Source: Acidimicrobiaceae bacterium (GTDB taxonomy: Bacteria; Actinomycetota; Acidimicrobiia; Acidimicrobiales; RAAP-2). Taken from it: a stretch of DNA of 64,000 bases. The stretch spans positions 1 to 64,000 of the forward strand of contig PLWZ01000087.1 of NCBI GenBank assembly GCA_003151235.1, written 5' to 3'. The position numbers and the translations under genes were made by a program. Under the pieces are notes generated by a model. The model was given only the letters and a program-made list of their open reading frames with translations, did not search any database and was not told the DNA's origin. Below, one piece after another: positions 28,444-39,392 of this stretch (positions within the stretch are counted from its first letter, which is position 1; every line of letters begins with the position of its first letter).

Positions 28444-29225
28444 ATGAGCGAGCCCACCGGCCGCGTCCCGCGCGTCGAAGGCGGCGAGCCCACCGGCCGC
28501 ATCCCTCGCGTCGATGTCGATGGTGACCCCACGCTGGCCGTGCGCAGCCCCGTCATCGACATGAAGCACCTTTGGAAGACCTATCGCCCCGGCTCGCTCG
28601 CCGTCCATGCATTGCGGGGCGTCACCCTCAACGTCGACAGGGGGGAGTTCGTAGCCGTCATGGGTCCGTCTGGCTCGGGCAAGTCGACCCTCATGCACAT
28701 CATGGGGTGTCTCGACATACCGACGAGTGGAACCTATGAGCTGAGTGGCGAGGACGTGAGCGAGATGTCGGAGAATTCGCTGGCTCACATCCGAAACCGA
28801 GAGATCGGCTTCGTCTTCCAGCAGTACAACCTGCTGCCCCGACTGACGGCGTGGCGCAATGTCGAACTCCCTCTCATGTATGCCCGTGTTCCGGCCCCCG
28901 AGCGCCGGCGACGAGCGCTGGCATCCCTGCAGCAGGTTGGACTCGCCGAACGGGTTGATCATCGTCCGACCGAACTTTCCGGAGGGCAGCAGCAGCGGGT
29001 TGCCCTCGCTCGGGCGCTCGTGACCAACCCCGCGCTGCTGTTGGCCGACGAGCCGACGGGAAACCTCGACACGGCTTCGGCCCTCGAGATCTTGGGTCTC
29101 CTCCAAGACCTGCACCGCAGCGGCCGAACGGTCGTCCTCATCACGCACGAGCCAGATGTTGCGGCAGTGGCCGGTCGTGTGCTGCGGATCAGGGATGGTC
29201 AGATCGACTCCGAAGAGGTTGCGGC

Positions 29226-29229
<4 letters not shown>
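28444..29229 (+). CDS. MacB-type ABC transporter ATP-binding protein
   Basis: The 261-aa ATPase shows Walker A GPSGSGKST, Q-loop FVFQQYNLLPRLTAWRNVELP, signature LSGGQQQR and Walker B LLADEPTGNLD, matching the LolD/MacB family that powers export or lipoprotein extraction. The N terminus carries an imperfect tandem repeat (EPTGRVPRV, then EPTGRIPRV) of about 14 residues before the domain begins at residue 39, which is not usual for the family. The ATG at 28444 lies two bases after the adaptor stop, and its own stop overlaps the permease start. Confidence 0.95.
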
Positions 29230-30458
<1,229 letters not shown>

Positions 30459-30536
30459 GTCAGATGATGACTCTCGAGTGCCCGGAACGCCTTCCCCCGG
30501 ACGTCCGGGCGTAGAGCGAAACAGTCACCCAACAAG

Positions 30537-31511
30537 ATGAAGGAGCAGAACTTGCCGGCTTTGATCGGAACAGGCTCGAGGAGTCCCCGGGCGAAGATCG
30601 TTCGAACGGCGACTCGTTCGAGATTGGCCGCCTTCGGGCTCGGCCTCGCCCTCGGGACCAGTTTCGTCAGCGTGGGGGGACCAGCCGACGCCGCGACCCA
30701 CAAAAAGAGCACGACGACCACGACGGTACCTAGGCCGTCTGTTTCCTCTGCCTCCGGCACCATCGCTGCGGTCAACCCAGGAATCTCAATGGAGGTGCAG
30801 AACCCGACGAGCGGCCAGGTGACAGTGACTTGGACGGCGTCGACGCACTTCACACAGACGGTGACCTTTCCGTCGTCGGATCTCGCCGTTGGCGACTGCG
30901 TGACTGCGACGAGCATCGCGTCTTCGAAGACTTCGAAACCGTCTTCGACGCACTTCGCGGCGACGGTCGTGTCGCTGACCCAACCCAGCTCCACCGGGTC
31001 GTGCACCGGTGGAGGGGGATTCGGGGGTGCTGGTGGTGCGGGCGGCTTCGGCGGATTTCGACCCACCGGCGGCTCGGTCTCGAGGTTTCCACGAGGGTCG
31101 TTTCCCGGCGGCGGGACGGCCCGGCCCAGCGCATTCTCAAGCGCGTTCGGCAAGATCACATCGGTCTCAGGCTCGACCATCGTGGTCAAGGGAACAGTTC
31201 CAGTCTTGCCGACCAAGTCGTCAAAAAGCTCCACCAAGACGACGGTGAAACCCGGTTCAACGCCGCATTTGAAGACGACGACCAGGATTTCGAAGGTCAC
31301 CTTCACATCCTCGACGTCGTTCACAAAGAGCGTTACCGCCACGTCGTCCGCCGTTGTCGTTGGTCAGTGTGCGACTGCGTTAGGGCCGGCTGACCAGACC
31401 GGGGCAATCACCGCCGCCTCTGTCACCATCCGAGCTCCCGCCTCCAGCGGCTGTGTCACGTCGGCGTTCGGGGGGTTCGGTCGAGGACTCGGCGGAGCCG
31501 CCGGTGGATGA
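30537..31511 (+). CDS. Secreted Gly/Ser/Thr-rich protein with two DUF5666-like repeats
   Basis: The 324-aa protein has a long signal peptide (basic n-region, then LAAFGLGLALGTSFVSVGGPADA). Two related beta modules follow (about 65-155 and 205-310), each with an opening G-x-I-x-x-V strand, a TxFT strand and a final xVGxCxTA-like strand with a single Cys. They are separated by a Gly/Phe/Arg-rich linker (GGFGGAGGAGGFGGF) that echoes the Gly tail of the HlyD-like adaptor upstream. It follows the ABC permease by 78 bases and is probably in the same operon, so it may be the exported substrate or an accessory surface protein. That role is inference. Confidence 0.72.
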   Translation: MKEQNLPALIGTGSRSPRAKIVRTATRSRLAAFGLGLALGTSFVSVGGPADAATHKKSTTTTTVPRPSVSSASGTIAAVNPGISMEVQNPTSGQVTVTWTASTHFTQTVTFPSSDLAVGDCVTATSIASSKTSKPSSTHFAATVVSLTQPSSTGSCTGGGGFGGAGGAGGFGGFRPTGGSVSRFPRGSFPGGGTARPSAFSSAFGKITSVSGSTIVVKGTVPVLPTKSSKSSTKTTVKPGSTPHLKTTTRISKVTFTSSTSFTKSVTATSSAVVVGQCATALGPADQTGAITAASVTIRAPASSGCVTSAFGGFGRGLGGAAGG

Positions 31512-31655
31512 CCCGACGTGGCGTCGGTAAGGTTTGTCGCTCGCGCTGAAAACGAAGGAATCACCGTTGATGCGTCACCATGGCCGCCCCACCCAGTTGG
31601 TCGGCGATGCCAAGCTCGGGCAAGAGACGTGTGTCAGCGTGGCGAAACGGCACCG

Positions 31656-32198
31656 ATGAGTTGGACGACCATCGAGACCGAGAGGTTGATTCTGCGCCAC
31701 TGGCTGACCGCGGACAGCGAGCCATTCGCGGCGCTCAACGCCGATCCCCGGGTCATGGAGTTTTTCCCGTCCCCGCTGACCCGGAAACAGAGCGACGAGT
31801 TCATCGACCGAATCGCAGCTGGGTTCGTGTCGCATGGTTTTGGGCTGTGGGCGCTCGAGTTGAAAGCGACCGGCGACTTCATCGGGTTTACCGGCCTGTC
31901 GATCCCGCGCTTCGAGGCGGCCTTCATGCCGACGGTCGAGGTCGGCTGGCGGCTCGCCAAGAGCGCCTGGGGGAACGGCTACGCGACGGAGGCGGCGAGG
32001 GCGTCCATTCGGGAGGGCTTCGAACGCTACGACCTCCAAGAGATCGTCTCGTTCACCTACGAGGGCAACATGCCTTCGCGGGCCGTTATGGAGCGACTTC
32101 AGATGACACGCGAGCCGGGCGACGACTTCGTCCATCCGTCCCTCGTAGGCCACCGTCTCGCACCCCACGTCTTGTACCGGTTGCCCGCCGACCCCTGA
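31656..32198 (+). CDS. GNAT family N-acetyltransferase (RimJ/RimL type)
   Basis: The 180-aa protein begins ETERLILRHW, the usual first strand of RimJ/RimL-like acetyltransferases, and has the acetyl-CoA pyrophosphate-binding loop in RLAKSAWGNGYATEAARA near residue 100. A C-terminal VMERLQM segment is where the acceptor helix lies. The acceptor may be an amine or a protein N terminus. I chose the ATG at 31656; the frame extends 46 codons upstream without family similarity. Confidence 0.88.
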   Translation: MSWTTIETERLILRHWLTADSEPFAALNADPRVMEFFPSPLTRKQSDEFIDRIAAGFVSHGFGLWALELKATGDFIGFTGLSIPRFEAAFMPTVEVGWRLAKSAWGNGYATEAARASIREGFERYDLQEIVSFTYEGNMPSRAVMERLQMTREPGDDFVHPSLVGHRLAPHVLYRLPADP

Positions 32199-32224
32199 AC
32201 GGCGGGGGACCCGGTAACCACGGC

Positions 32225-32668
32225 TCAGTCGACCACCCGGAACACCGGGTGGTCCGGCGCGATCCGGAGCAACTGGTCGTCGGAGGCATCCGGCCCCGTG
32301 CCCTCGAAGAATGTGCCCACCTCGGCGCGCCACCGCTTGAGGTAGGCGCGGAGGATGGCGGGTTTCTCAGCGTCGGCGAGCTCCACGACCGTGATCGGCT
32401 CGATGCGCCGGCCGATCCGCAGTTCGCCGCCTCCGGCGGCACGGATGTTCCGGACCCACTGGGTCGTGCCCCTCGGCGCGACGAGGTAGCGCGTCCCACC
32501 GTCGGAAAGAACGTTCACCGGTGTCGTACGCCACTGGTTGGTCTTGCGGCCCCGCACCGCCAGCACGCGGGACCCCCAGACGCTGAGTCCGACCCGGGTC
32601 AACCCGGCGACGGCGCGGTTGAAGACGTTCCTCGTGAACCACCCGGGGGCGAGATATCGGTCGGCCAT
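32225..32668 (-). CDS. Nitroreductase/quinone reductase family, deazaflavin (F420)-type
   Basis: The 147-aa protein resembles the Ddn-like split-barrel family that uses F420H2 to reduce quinones or nitro compounds in actinobacteria. Its features are [20 protein letters not shown] near residue 38, [27 protein letters not shown] near residue 60 and an [13 protein letters not shown] helix. The ATG at 32668 gives the standard family length. It is divergent from the mycothiol-type alcohol dehydrogenase with about 90 bases between them. Confidence 0.88.
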   Translation of the reverse strand: MADRYLAPGWFTRNVFNRAVAGLTRVGLSVWGSRVLAVRGRKTNQWRTTPVNVLSDGGTRYLVAPRGTTQWVRNIRAAGGGELRIGRRIEPITVVELADAEKPAILRAYLKRWRAEVGTFFEGTGPDASDDQLLRIAPDHPVFRVVD

Positions 32669-32756
32669 GCCGGCCACCCTAGGTTCGGGTGGCCTTCGGG
32701 GCGGCGCCGGGAGCGATCGGCGAGACTGGCCACCCAGGCGTGAGAGAGGAGGTCCG

Positions 32757-33839
32757 ATGGCGCACGAGGTTCGGGCGGTGGTGGCGCGGCGGGTGAAGCA
32801 GCCGGTCGAGGTGGTCACCATCGAGGTGCCCGATCCCGGGCCCGGGGAAGCCCTGGTGAAGGTGCAGGCGTGCGGCGTGTGCCATACCGACCTCCACTAT
32901 CGGGAGGGCGGCATCAACGACGACTTCCCGTTCCTTCTCGGGCACGAAGCGGCCGGTGTGGTCGAGTCGGTCGGCCCGGGGGTGACGTCGGTCGAGCCGG
33001 GGGACTTCGTGGTTTTGAACTGGCGGGCAGTGTGCGGACAGTGCCGGTCCTGTCGCCGCGGTCGACCCTGGTACTGCTTCTCCACCCACAACGCGACCCA
33101 GAAGATGACCCTCGACGGCGAGCCCCTGTCGCCCGCCCTCGGGATCGGGTCGTTCGCCGAGAAGACCCTCGTCGCGGCGGGCCAGTGCACGAAGGTCGAC
33201 CCGGCGGCCAAGCCGGAGGTGGCGGGGCTGCTCGGGTGCGGCGTCATGGCCGGGCTGGGCGCGGCGCTCCTCACCGGTGAGGTCGGGCCCGGCGACAGTG
33301 TCGCCGTCTTCGGATGCGGAGGCGTCGGTGATGCCGCGATCGCCGGCGCCAAGCTGGCCGGGGCCACCACGATCGTCGCCGTGGACCTCGACCCGCGGAA
33401 GCTCGAGTGGGCGCGGGAGTTCGGAGCGACCCACCTCGTCGACGCCGCGGCCGAGGATCCCATCGAAGCGGTGCGGGCGGCCACCGACGGGAACGGGGCG
33501 GACGTCTGCATCGAGGCCGTCGGCAACCCGAAGGTCTTCGAGCAGGCATTCTTCGCGCGGGACCTGGCTGGCACTCTCGTCCAGGTGGGCGTGCCCACGC
33601 CCGACATGCGCATCGAGCTCCCGTTCATCGAGCTGTTCGGGCGCGGTGGCCGCATCAAGCCCAGCTGGTATGGGGATTGCCTGCCCAGCCGCGACTTCCC
33701 GTTGCTGATCGACCTGTACCTCCAGGGCCGGCTCCCGCTGGAGCGGTTCGTTTCCGAGACCATCGAGCTTGACGGGGTGGAGGAGGCGTTCCACAAGATG
33801 GAACGGGGTGAAGTGCTTCGATCCGTCGTCGTGTTCTAG
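32757..33839 (+). CDS. Zinc-dependent alcohol dehydrogenase, mycothiol-dependent formaldehyde dehydrogenase type
   Basis: The 360-aa medium-chain dehydrogenase has the catalytic zinc site in [13 protein letters not shown] (Cys and His) and [12 protein letters not shown]. The structural zinc lobe reads C-x2-C-x2-C with a fourth Cys ([15 protein letters not shown]), and the Rossmann fold is [12 protein letters not shown]. It resembles S-(hydroxymethyl)mycothiol dehydrogenase (MscR), which oxidises the formaldehyde-mycothiol adduct with NAD, but a generic NAD alcohol dehydrogenase is possible. The start ATG has a strong GAGAGGAGGT site at 6-base spacing. The neighbouring deazaflavin-type gene is divergent. 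Confidence 0.88.
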   Translation: MAHEVRAVVARRVKQPVEVVTIEVPDPGPGEALVKVQACGVCHTDLHYREGGINDDFPFLLGHEAAGVVESVGPGVTSVEPGDFVVLNWRAVCGQCRSCRRGRPWYCFSTHNATQKMTLDGEPLSPALGIGSFAEKTLVAAGQCTKVDPAAKPEVAGLLGCGVMAGLGAALLTGEVGPGDSVAVFGCGGVGDAAIAGAKLAGATTIVAVDLDPRKLEWAREFGATHLVDAAAEDPIEAVRAATDGNGADVCIEAVGNPKVFEQAFFARDLAGTLVQVGVPTPDMRIELPFIELFGRGGRIKPSWYGDCLPSRDFPLLIDLYLQGRLPLERFVSETIELDGVEEAFHKMERGEVLRSVVVF

Positions 33840-34004
33840 GTCCGGGCGCTTCGGCCGACCGGGCGTTCCACCGACCGGGACCATCCTCGTGCGTGAGTTC
33901 ACCAGAAGTTCGCGAAACGTTCGCGTTCGGATTACCCGAAGAAAGTCCCGGGATCACCTGCTGGTGCGAAGGTACCGGTGACCGGTTCGAGCCCAGGGGG
34001 TCGC

Positions 34005-35534
34005 GTGGAGAGTTCACCAGTGCAAGCCGCCAACGGTTCCGGGCCGGCTCTGCCCCCGAGCGGCCTGGTGGCTGCGGCAACGGTCAGCGACATGCTGAAC
34101 GAGGCTCCGAGAAGTGGGTTCCACCGCCGAGCGGTGGTGATCTCGGGAATGGGGTTCTTCACCGACGCGTACGACCTCTTCGTCATCAGCACAGTTGCGG
34201 TCTTGGTGAAGAGCCAGTGGCACCTTTCGACCAGCAAGACGAGCTGGGTGGCCGGCTCCACGATCCTTGGCGCGTTCATCGGGGCGTTCTTGTTTGGCCG
34301 GATCGCCGACGTGCTCGGTCGAAAGAGCGTGTACGCGCTGGTCGCCGCGATCATGATCGTCGGCGCGCTGTCCTCGGCATTCGCAAACGGCTTTGAGTGG
34401 CTAGTCGTCACCCGATTCATCCTCGGGCTCGGCATCGGCGGTGACTACCCCGTGTCGGCGGTTCTCATGAGTGAGTACGCGAACCGAGACGACCGAGGTC
34501 GCCTCGTTGGCTTGGTGTTCTCGATGCAGGCGGTCGGGCTCATTGTCGGACCACTGGTCGGACTGGTCCTGCTGTCGTCGGGGATCGGCGACAACATGAC
34601 CTGGCGGCTGCTGCTCGGACTGGGCGCCGTACCAGCGGCCGCCGTCGTCTATCTCCGCACCAAGATTCCCGAATCCCCCCGTTTTCAATCGAGCATGCGA
34701 GGAAAGAGTGATCAAGCGGCTCGCGAGCTGGCCAAGTTCTCGGCCGGCGTCATCCATGAACCGACCGCGGTGATTGAGACCCCGCGGGTCCCGCGGGTTT
34801 CCCTTCGCCAGATGCTGAGCGACCGCCGCATTCTGATGCTCCTGCTCGGAACGGCGGGGAGCTGGTTTCTCTTCGACTACGCCTACTACGGCAACACTCT
34901 GTCGCTCCCGGCGATCTTGAATGATGTGGCGCCCAACGCCACCTTGGTGACGAAGCTCGCGTGGTCGCTCGGCGTGTTCGTGTTGTTCGCCGCGCCGGGT
35001 TACCTGTTGGCGTTCACGAAGATGGACCGGATCGGACACCGCAGACTCCAGTTGATCGGCTTCGGCGTGATGTCTGTCGCGTTCTTGATGCTCGGCGCGA
35101 TACCGGTTCTCACTAGCGTCGTGGCACCGTTCCTCATCATCTTCGGCTTGAGCTACTTCTTCATCGAGTTCGGGCCGAACACGACGACGTTCGTCCTGCC
35201 GTCGGAGCTCTTTCCTGTAAGCATGCGGACGACTGCACACGGCATCTCGGCCGGAATCGGGAAGTTGGGCGCATTCATCGGAGTGTTCTTGGTTCCCGTA
35301 CTCCAGAGGACCATCGGACTTCGGGGGCTGTTGCTCGTCGCATCGGGGTCGGCCGTGCTCGGCTATCTCCTGACACTCGTGCTCCCAGAACCGGCCCGAC
35401 GCTCCCTCGAAGAGGTCTCAGGGGAGGACCGTCCAACGCAACCCGCCGAGTACCGACGCGCCGAGGAAACGACGCCCGAAGCGCTCGAACCAGCAGCGCG
35501 CGAGCCCGAGCCGATCTCAACCGCCAACGTTTAG
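34005..35534 (+). CDS. MFS transporter, phosphate:H+ symporter-like
   Basis: The 509-aa protein has 12 predicted membrane segments. The first carries GFFTDAYDLFVISTV, the hallmark of the PHS (phosphate:H+ symporter) branch of the major facilitator superfamily. The A-like motif GRIADVLGRKSVYAL follows segment 2, and GLGIGGDYPVSAVLMSEYA is segment 4. The hydrophilic tail ends with a Glu/Pro-rich stretch. Substrates in this branch include phosphate and organic acids. Start codons at 33978, 34005 and 34020 are all in frame; 34005 is a compromise. It ends 15 bases from the convergent Rpf-like gene. Confidence 0.88.
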   Translation: MESSPVQAANGSGPALPPSGLVAAATVSDMLNEAPRSGFHRRAVVISGMGFFTDAYDLFVISTVAVLVKSQWHLSTSKTSWVAGSTILGAFIGAFLFGRIADVLGRKSVYALVAAIMIVGALSSAFANGFEWLVVTRFILGLGIGGDYPVSAVLMSEYANRDDRGRLVGLVFSMQAVGLIVGPLVGLVLLSSGIGDNMTWRLLLGLGAVPAAAVVYLRTKIPESPRFQSSMRGKSDQAARELAKFSAGVIHEPTAVIETPRVPRVSLRQMLSDRRILMLLLGTAGSWFLFDYAYYGNTLSLPAILNDVAPNATLVTKLAWSLGVFVLFAAPGYLLAFTKMDRIGHRRLQLIGFGVMSVAFLMLGAIPVLTSVVAPFLIIFGLSYFFIEFGPNTTTFVLPSELFPVSMRTTAHGISAGIGKLGAFIGVFLVPVLQRTIGLRGLLLVASGSAVLGYLLTLVLPEPARRSLEEVSGEDRPTQPAEYRRAEETTPEALEPAAREPEPISTANV

Positions 35535-35549
35535 CGGCCGAGGCGGGGC

Positions 35550-36152
35550 TCATAGGCCGCATCCGGGCGCGGTACCCCACTGTCCCCATCCACCGCTCAA
35601 CCAGATCTGGTAGTTGATCTGGTCCTGGACGGCCGGGGGTGCGTCACTCGGGAGTCCGGTGCCGCCGCTGGCGTCCCACGTCGACAGGGAATCCTGGTAG
35701 GCGCCGTAGTAGCCGTTGCCGGTATCGGTGCTGTAGTTGTCGCCGGACTCGTGATCCCGGATGCAGACGACGCCGGGGCTGGCTGCCCAAGCCGCCGCGC
35801 TCGAGCTGTCCACCGCCGGTGCGGTCACGGGTACCGGGGCAGGTGCTGGCGCGACAGGTTCCGTCGCGGTGACCACCGGAGCCGGAGCAACAACCGCCAC
35901 CACCGGCACGGCGGGCGCCGGATCCTCCGCAGCCAGAAGCGCCTGACGCATCTCGCGCTCGACGAACGAGGTCAACTGTTGTTTGTGGGGGTTTGCGTTC
36001 GCAGCCTGTGATGTCGGGACCAATGCCAGTGACAGCACCAGGCCGGGCAACAAGATGACAGCAAACGGGAGTACGTGTTTCACGTGTTTGTTGTGCCACG
36101 GTCGCTGTTTTGTGAGCGACCTTGGCGTGAGGTCGATGCGGCGTATGTCCAC
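35550..36152 (-). CDS. Secreted transglycosylase-like (Rpf-type lysozyme fold) protein
   Basis: The 200-aa secreted protein has a hydrophobic segment (LPFAVILLPGLVLSLAL) after a basic n-region, an Ala/Pro/Val-rich linker (about 70-120) and a C-terminal lysozyme-like domain. That domain reads CIRDHESGDNYSTDTGNGYYGAYQ in two halves, followed by STWDASGG. The Glu in HESG aligns with the catalytic glutamate of resuscitation-promoting factors, so it probably cleaves peptidoglycan during growth or resuscitation. The GTG at 36152 has AAAGGAG 6 bases upstream. A 5' region of more than 500 bases precedes it. I see no c-di-AMP riboswitch there, although one controls many rpf genes. Confidence 0.82.
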   Translation of the reverse strand: MDIRRIDLTPRSLTKQRPWHNKHVKHVLPFAVILLPGLVLSLALVPTSQAANANPHKQQLTSFVEREMRQALLAAEDPAPAVPVVAVVAPAPVVTATEPVAPAPAPVPVTAPAVDSSSAAAWAASPGVVCIRDHESGDNYSTDTGNGYYGAYQDSLSTWDASGGTGLPSDAPPAVQDQINYQIWLSGGWGQWGTAPGCGL

Positions 36153-36679
36153 GTCCGCTCCTTTCGTCGCCCAATAGGGCTGATCGGGGTTTGCGTGGGC
36201 TGATCGCCGTTTGGTGCTTCGCTCACCGGTCGTGTGTCCTCGACACGAAGGAGGACGCCGGGGCAGTTGGTCTGCCATGCCGATTACTGGGACGGAGATG
36301 TCGAAAGCCCGGGTACCTAGCCCAGCGGCGACGTCTGCATGTGGCTCGGGGAGCGGTCGATCGGTCGGCCACCGCGCTCATGTTGGCGAGTGGCTAGGAC
36401 CCCGATACGCGCACCGGCGGCGACACGTGGGGCCCGCCGGGGCGCGCCGCAACGGATTCCCGGGGCACGTCCGGGCACGCGGGCAGAAGCGTCGACTTCA
36501 GTCTGGGGGGTGAGCATGGTTGGCCGGCCAGGGAGCAACCACGCGACCCATCACAATGTTGCAGTTGGGGGGTCCGGATCGGTGAACCAGTCGGCGTGCG
36601 CATCAGCGCTCGGCCAAACGTCGTCTCCCTGGCGGCTCGCAAACTATAGCGGAACCCAGAAGCCCTCCGAACAGGGCTT
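36153..36679. other. Long 5' region upstream of the Rpf-like gene
   Basis: This 527-base gap between two minus-strand genes holds no convincing coding frame. It has a hairpin at its far end (see 36661-36678) and small hairpins such as GGTG/CACC near 36215-36230, plus a repeated GCGATCAGCCC/CCGATCAGCCC motif in the 80 bases before the Rpf-like gene. No known riboswitch core is recognisable. Confidence 0.4.
36661..36678 (-). terminator. Weak terminator hairpin after the TauE/SafE gene
   Basis: AGCCCT and AGGGCT form a 6-bp stem around CCGAAC immediately past the TAA of the TauE/SafE gene. The T-run (TTTTAT) lies on the plus-strand side, so termination on the minus strand would be weak. It may act on plus-strand transcripts instead. 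Confidence 0.4.
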
Positions 36680-37618
36680 TTATCCCCGGGAAGGGCTTGA
36701 TCCGGCTCCAGAGGCCTGTCCGGTGTCCGGCTCGGGGGCCCCGGAAGATGGCGTTTCGGCGAGCCTCGAGCGGCCCAACCAGAACGCGGCGGCGACCAGC
36801 AGGAGGGCGCACAGGGTCCACCCGAGCTCGACGGTGCCCACGCCGACGTACTTGAGCCCAGAGGCGAGGATCACGAACGTGATCACCGGGCGGATGAGCC
36901 GATCGGGAGCCCGCGAGGACACGAGGGAACCGACCAGCACTCCGGGCACCCCGCCCAGGACGAGCGAGCTCGTCACCGACAGTTCGACGTGACCGAACGC
37001 GACCGCGCCGAGAGCGGCCGCACAGGTCAACGGGACCGCTTGAGTGAGATCGGTGCCGACCAACTGCTTCGCGCCAATCTCGGGATAGACGAAGAGCAGC
37101 AGCACGATCATCAGCGAGCCCGAGCCCACCGAGGTGATGCCGACGACCAGTCCGCCCACGACCCCGATCACGATCGCGGCCACGGGCCGAACGGCCAGCT
37201 CGTGGACGACACCCTCTCGTCGCTGTTCGTTGCGTCGGTCGAGGATCTGGCGCGCCAACATCGCCGCGGCACCGAGAAGGAGGGCGGCCCCAAGGGCCCG
37301 CTGCACGTTGTCCTCGGCCGTCGCGCTGTTGCCGATCAGATGGAGGATGTAGGTCCCCAAGAACGCGGCGGGCACCGAGCCAACGACCATCCAACCCACC
37401 AGTCGGAGATTGACGGTGCGCTTGCCCAAGTGCACCACGGCACCGATCGGACGCATCACGACCGACGCCACCAGATCGCTGAAGATCGCCGTCGACGGCT
37501 TCACGTTGAAGAGCAGGACGAGCATCGGCGTCATGAGCGCGCCACCACCGGCTCCGGTCATTCCGACCAGGTAGCCCACGATGGCTCCACCGAGAACGAT
37601 GTACGGGTCTATATGCAA
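36680..37618 (-). CDS. Sulfite exporter TauE/SafE family permease
   Basis: The 312-aa membrane protein has about eight hydrophobic segments in two related halves. The first half has VGYLVGMTGAGGGALMTPML and the second VGGLVVGITSVGSGSLMIVLL, matching the inverted repeats of TauE/SafE permeases. These move sulfonates, sulfite or other small anions. The tail is hydrophilic. The annotated start is a TTG at 37618, immediately before the first membrane helix; no better in-frame start exists downstream that keeps that helix. It appears monocistronic. Confidence 0.9.
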   Translation of the reverse strand: MHIDPYIVLGGAIVGYLVGMTGAGGGALMTPMLVLLFNVKPSTAIFSDLVASVVMRPIGAVVHLGKRTVNLRLVGWMVVGSVPAAFLGTYILHLIGNSATAEDNVQRALGAALLLGAAAMLARQILDRRNEQRREGVVHELAVRPVAAIVIGVVGGLVVGITSVGSGSLMIVLLLFVYPEIGAKQLVGTDLTQAVPLTCAAALGAVAFGHVELSVTSSLVLGGVPGVLVGSLVSSRAPDRLIRPVITFVILASGLKYVGVGTVELGWTLCALLLVAAAFWLGRSRLAETPSSGAPEPDTGQASGAGSSPSRG

Positions 37619-37704
37619 GTCATTACCGGCGATCGGATCGCCCGACGATCGGTGAACCCTACGTGAACTTCATGCCCGGGCCCCTGGGTCCGAGGCCGAC
37701 AGCC

Positions 37705-38550
37705 TTAGGAGAGCACCCCGGAAATGAGCTCATCGATCGATGGGGGAGTCTCGACGTCCTTGAATGACGCCAATCGCTCGTAGAGGAGGCTCGCCGCGAC
37801 CGCCGCGCCGCCCGGCAGACCGGCATCCTCGAAGGTACGGGCGATCTCGGCCATCTCATCTATCCATCTCCAGGCACGCCCGGCGATCCTGCCCTCAGCG
37901 TCAGACCGGGCAAGGAGCGAGGGCTGCGCGCGGCCCCACAGGTCGACCAACGCGTCCTCGACCCCGTGGCGCCGGGCGACCGCCCTGATCGAGATGATCA
38001 GCGCCGACGTCCCCTTCGTCCACGACGCGTAACACATCTTGAGGGCGGAGGCGGCGGTCGCATCGGGGCCGATGTATGTCGCCACCAGCGCCTCGGTCGT
38101 GAGCTCGTGTGCCAGCGGCTCCGCTCCCGTGCCAGACAGAAGCAGGTCGGTACGTCGGCCGGGATGCGGTGGCCCACCGACGATCCCACCGTCGACATAC
38201 GTGCCGCCGGCTCCCTCGATGGCTTCGGCAACCTCGCGAGCCCGGGGGGGAGAGATCGCGTTGGCGTCGATCACGACCGGATGGTTGTCGGTCCCGGCCA
38301 TGGCGCTCGCAACCGCCGACGCGACCTCGACTGCGAAGGCCGGGGGCACGATCGACAGCACGACGTCGCTCTGTCGGACCAATTCCGTGAGGGAGCCCAG
38401 GTCTTCCAAACCGGCCGCCTCGGCCCGGGCTCGGGAGTGATCGCTCCGGGACTCCAGCGCGACGACGACGCGCGATCCGACGCCGACGAGACTCCGCCCG
38501 ACCTCTGTGCCCATTGCTCCAGGACTGACTACGCCGATGCATCCGATCAT
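37705..38550 (-). CDS. NAD(P)-dependent oxidoreductase with DUF1932 (6-phosphogluconate DH-like)
   Basis: The 281-aa protein starts with a Rossmann strand and glycine loop (IGVVSPGAMGTEVGRSL). The NADP-binding domain spans about residues 1-160 and contains VDGGIVGGPP. The DUF1932-type C-terminal helical domain follows (SALKMCYASWTKGTSALI and on). Beta-hydroxyacid dehydrogenase family members oxidise small hydroxyacids or reduce imines; the substrate here is unknown. In this fold the catalytic lysine lies in the LKM..W segment, which is present. Confidence 0.85.
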   Translation of the reverse strand: MIGCIGVVSPGAMGTEVGRSLVGVGSRVVVALESRSDHSRARAEAAGLEDLGSLTELVRQSDVVLSIVPPAFAVEVASAVASAMAGTDNHPVVIDANAISPPRAREVAEAIEGAGGTYVDGGIVGGPPHPGRRTDLLLSGTGAEPLAHELTTEALVATYIGPDATAASALKMCYASWTKGTSALIISIRAVARRHGVEDALVDLWGRAQPSLLARSDAEGRIAGRAWRWIDEMAEIARTFEDAGLPGGAAVAASLLYERLASFKDVETPPSIDELISGVLS

Positions 38551-38633
38551 GGCGCGGTCCTACCACCGATCACCGGAGCGCTCCCGTCAGGTGGCTCGGT
38601 GACCAGCCTCTCAAAAAGACTGATCGACTCCCA

Positions 38634-39392
38634 TTAGGTGAGCCGGGAGATCGCGAGCGCCGTCGCGAACAGGACCACGCTCGCCGACATCGCGTTGAGT
38701 GCCCGCTCGAGCGGCGTGAGAAGGGCGGTCCGATCGATCTCCCGTTCGGCCCCATCGGCCATCGTCAGCGTGCCGGTCACGTGCAGGGTGCGACGTCGCA
38801 GCAGGCGGGCCGGCGTGGAGAGACTTCGCTGGGCGGCTGACAGCCCGAACGCCGCCAGGGCGGCCAGGATCGGCGCCCATTCCAGGCGTTGGGCTTGGGC
38901 GACGTACGCCGTGAGCACGGGGAAGGCACCCCAAGCGGCCGCGAAGACGATGTCCTTGTGGACGGCGCCGACATTGGTGTTGTAGGCGACGACCAGGACC
39001 GGCCCGATCACGATGAACGGGATCAGGGTCCAGCCGACCCGATTCACCCCGACAGCCCCGATGGCCACGGCGCCGCCAATCCCGAGCACGGCCACCGTGA
39101 CCAGCCAGCGCGACGCGATCCTCGTCCCGAGCGGCCGCCCGTTCAGCTCGTCCAGCGCATGGGCGGCCACGCCGACGCCGAGGAAGAACGCAAGAACGGT
39201 GGCCACCAAGCGATCGACCCGCACCTCGGGGGCCAGGCATGCCCCGATGACCACATAGGAGAGGTGCCAGGCCGTATAGGGCGGATGGAGCAGCGTCCAC
39301 CAGTCGCGCCAGCCGCCCGACCGGGCCGCGTAGTAGGCGGGGCGAAGGGTGCTCGAGGAGGCGGTCTCGGCCGACTGCGGCCCGTCAGCCAC
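38634..39392 (-). CDS. Multi-pass membrane protein, possibly UbiA-like
   Basis: The 252-aa protein has about seven hydrophobic segments. A short motif HALDELNGRPLGTRI after the second helix resembles the first Asp-rich region of UbiA prenyltransferases (N/D-x-x-D with a following RP-x-x-T), but the full NDxxDxxxD is not there. The GTG at 39392 overlaps the upstream methyltransferase by 8 bases, so the two are coupled. Paired with a UbiE-type methyltransferase, a quinone or isoprenoid modification role is possible. This is inference and could be wrong; it may be an unrelated membrane family. Confidence 0.5.
   Translation of the reverse strand: MADGPQSAETASSSTLRPAYYAARSGGWRDWWTLLHPPYTAWHLSYVVIGACLAPEVRVDRLVATVLAFFLGVGVAAHALDELNGRPLGTRIASRWLVTVAVLGIGGAVAIGAVGVNRVGWTLIPFIVIGPVLVVAYNTNVGAVHKDIVFAAAWGAFPVLTAYVAQAQRLEWAPILAALAAFGLSAAQRSLSTPARLLRRRTLHVTGTLTMADGAEREIDRTALLTPLERALNAMSASVVLFATALAISRLT

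Noticed and set aside
36153-36400. c-di-AMP (ydaO) riboswitch upstream of the Rpf-like gene
   Set aside because: The conserved CCGUCAGCUAACC-type core is absent; only short unrelated hairpins are seen.
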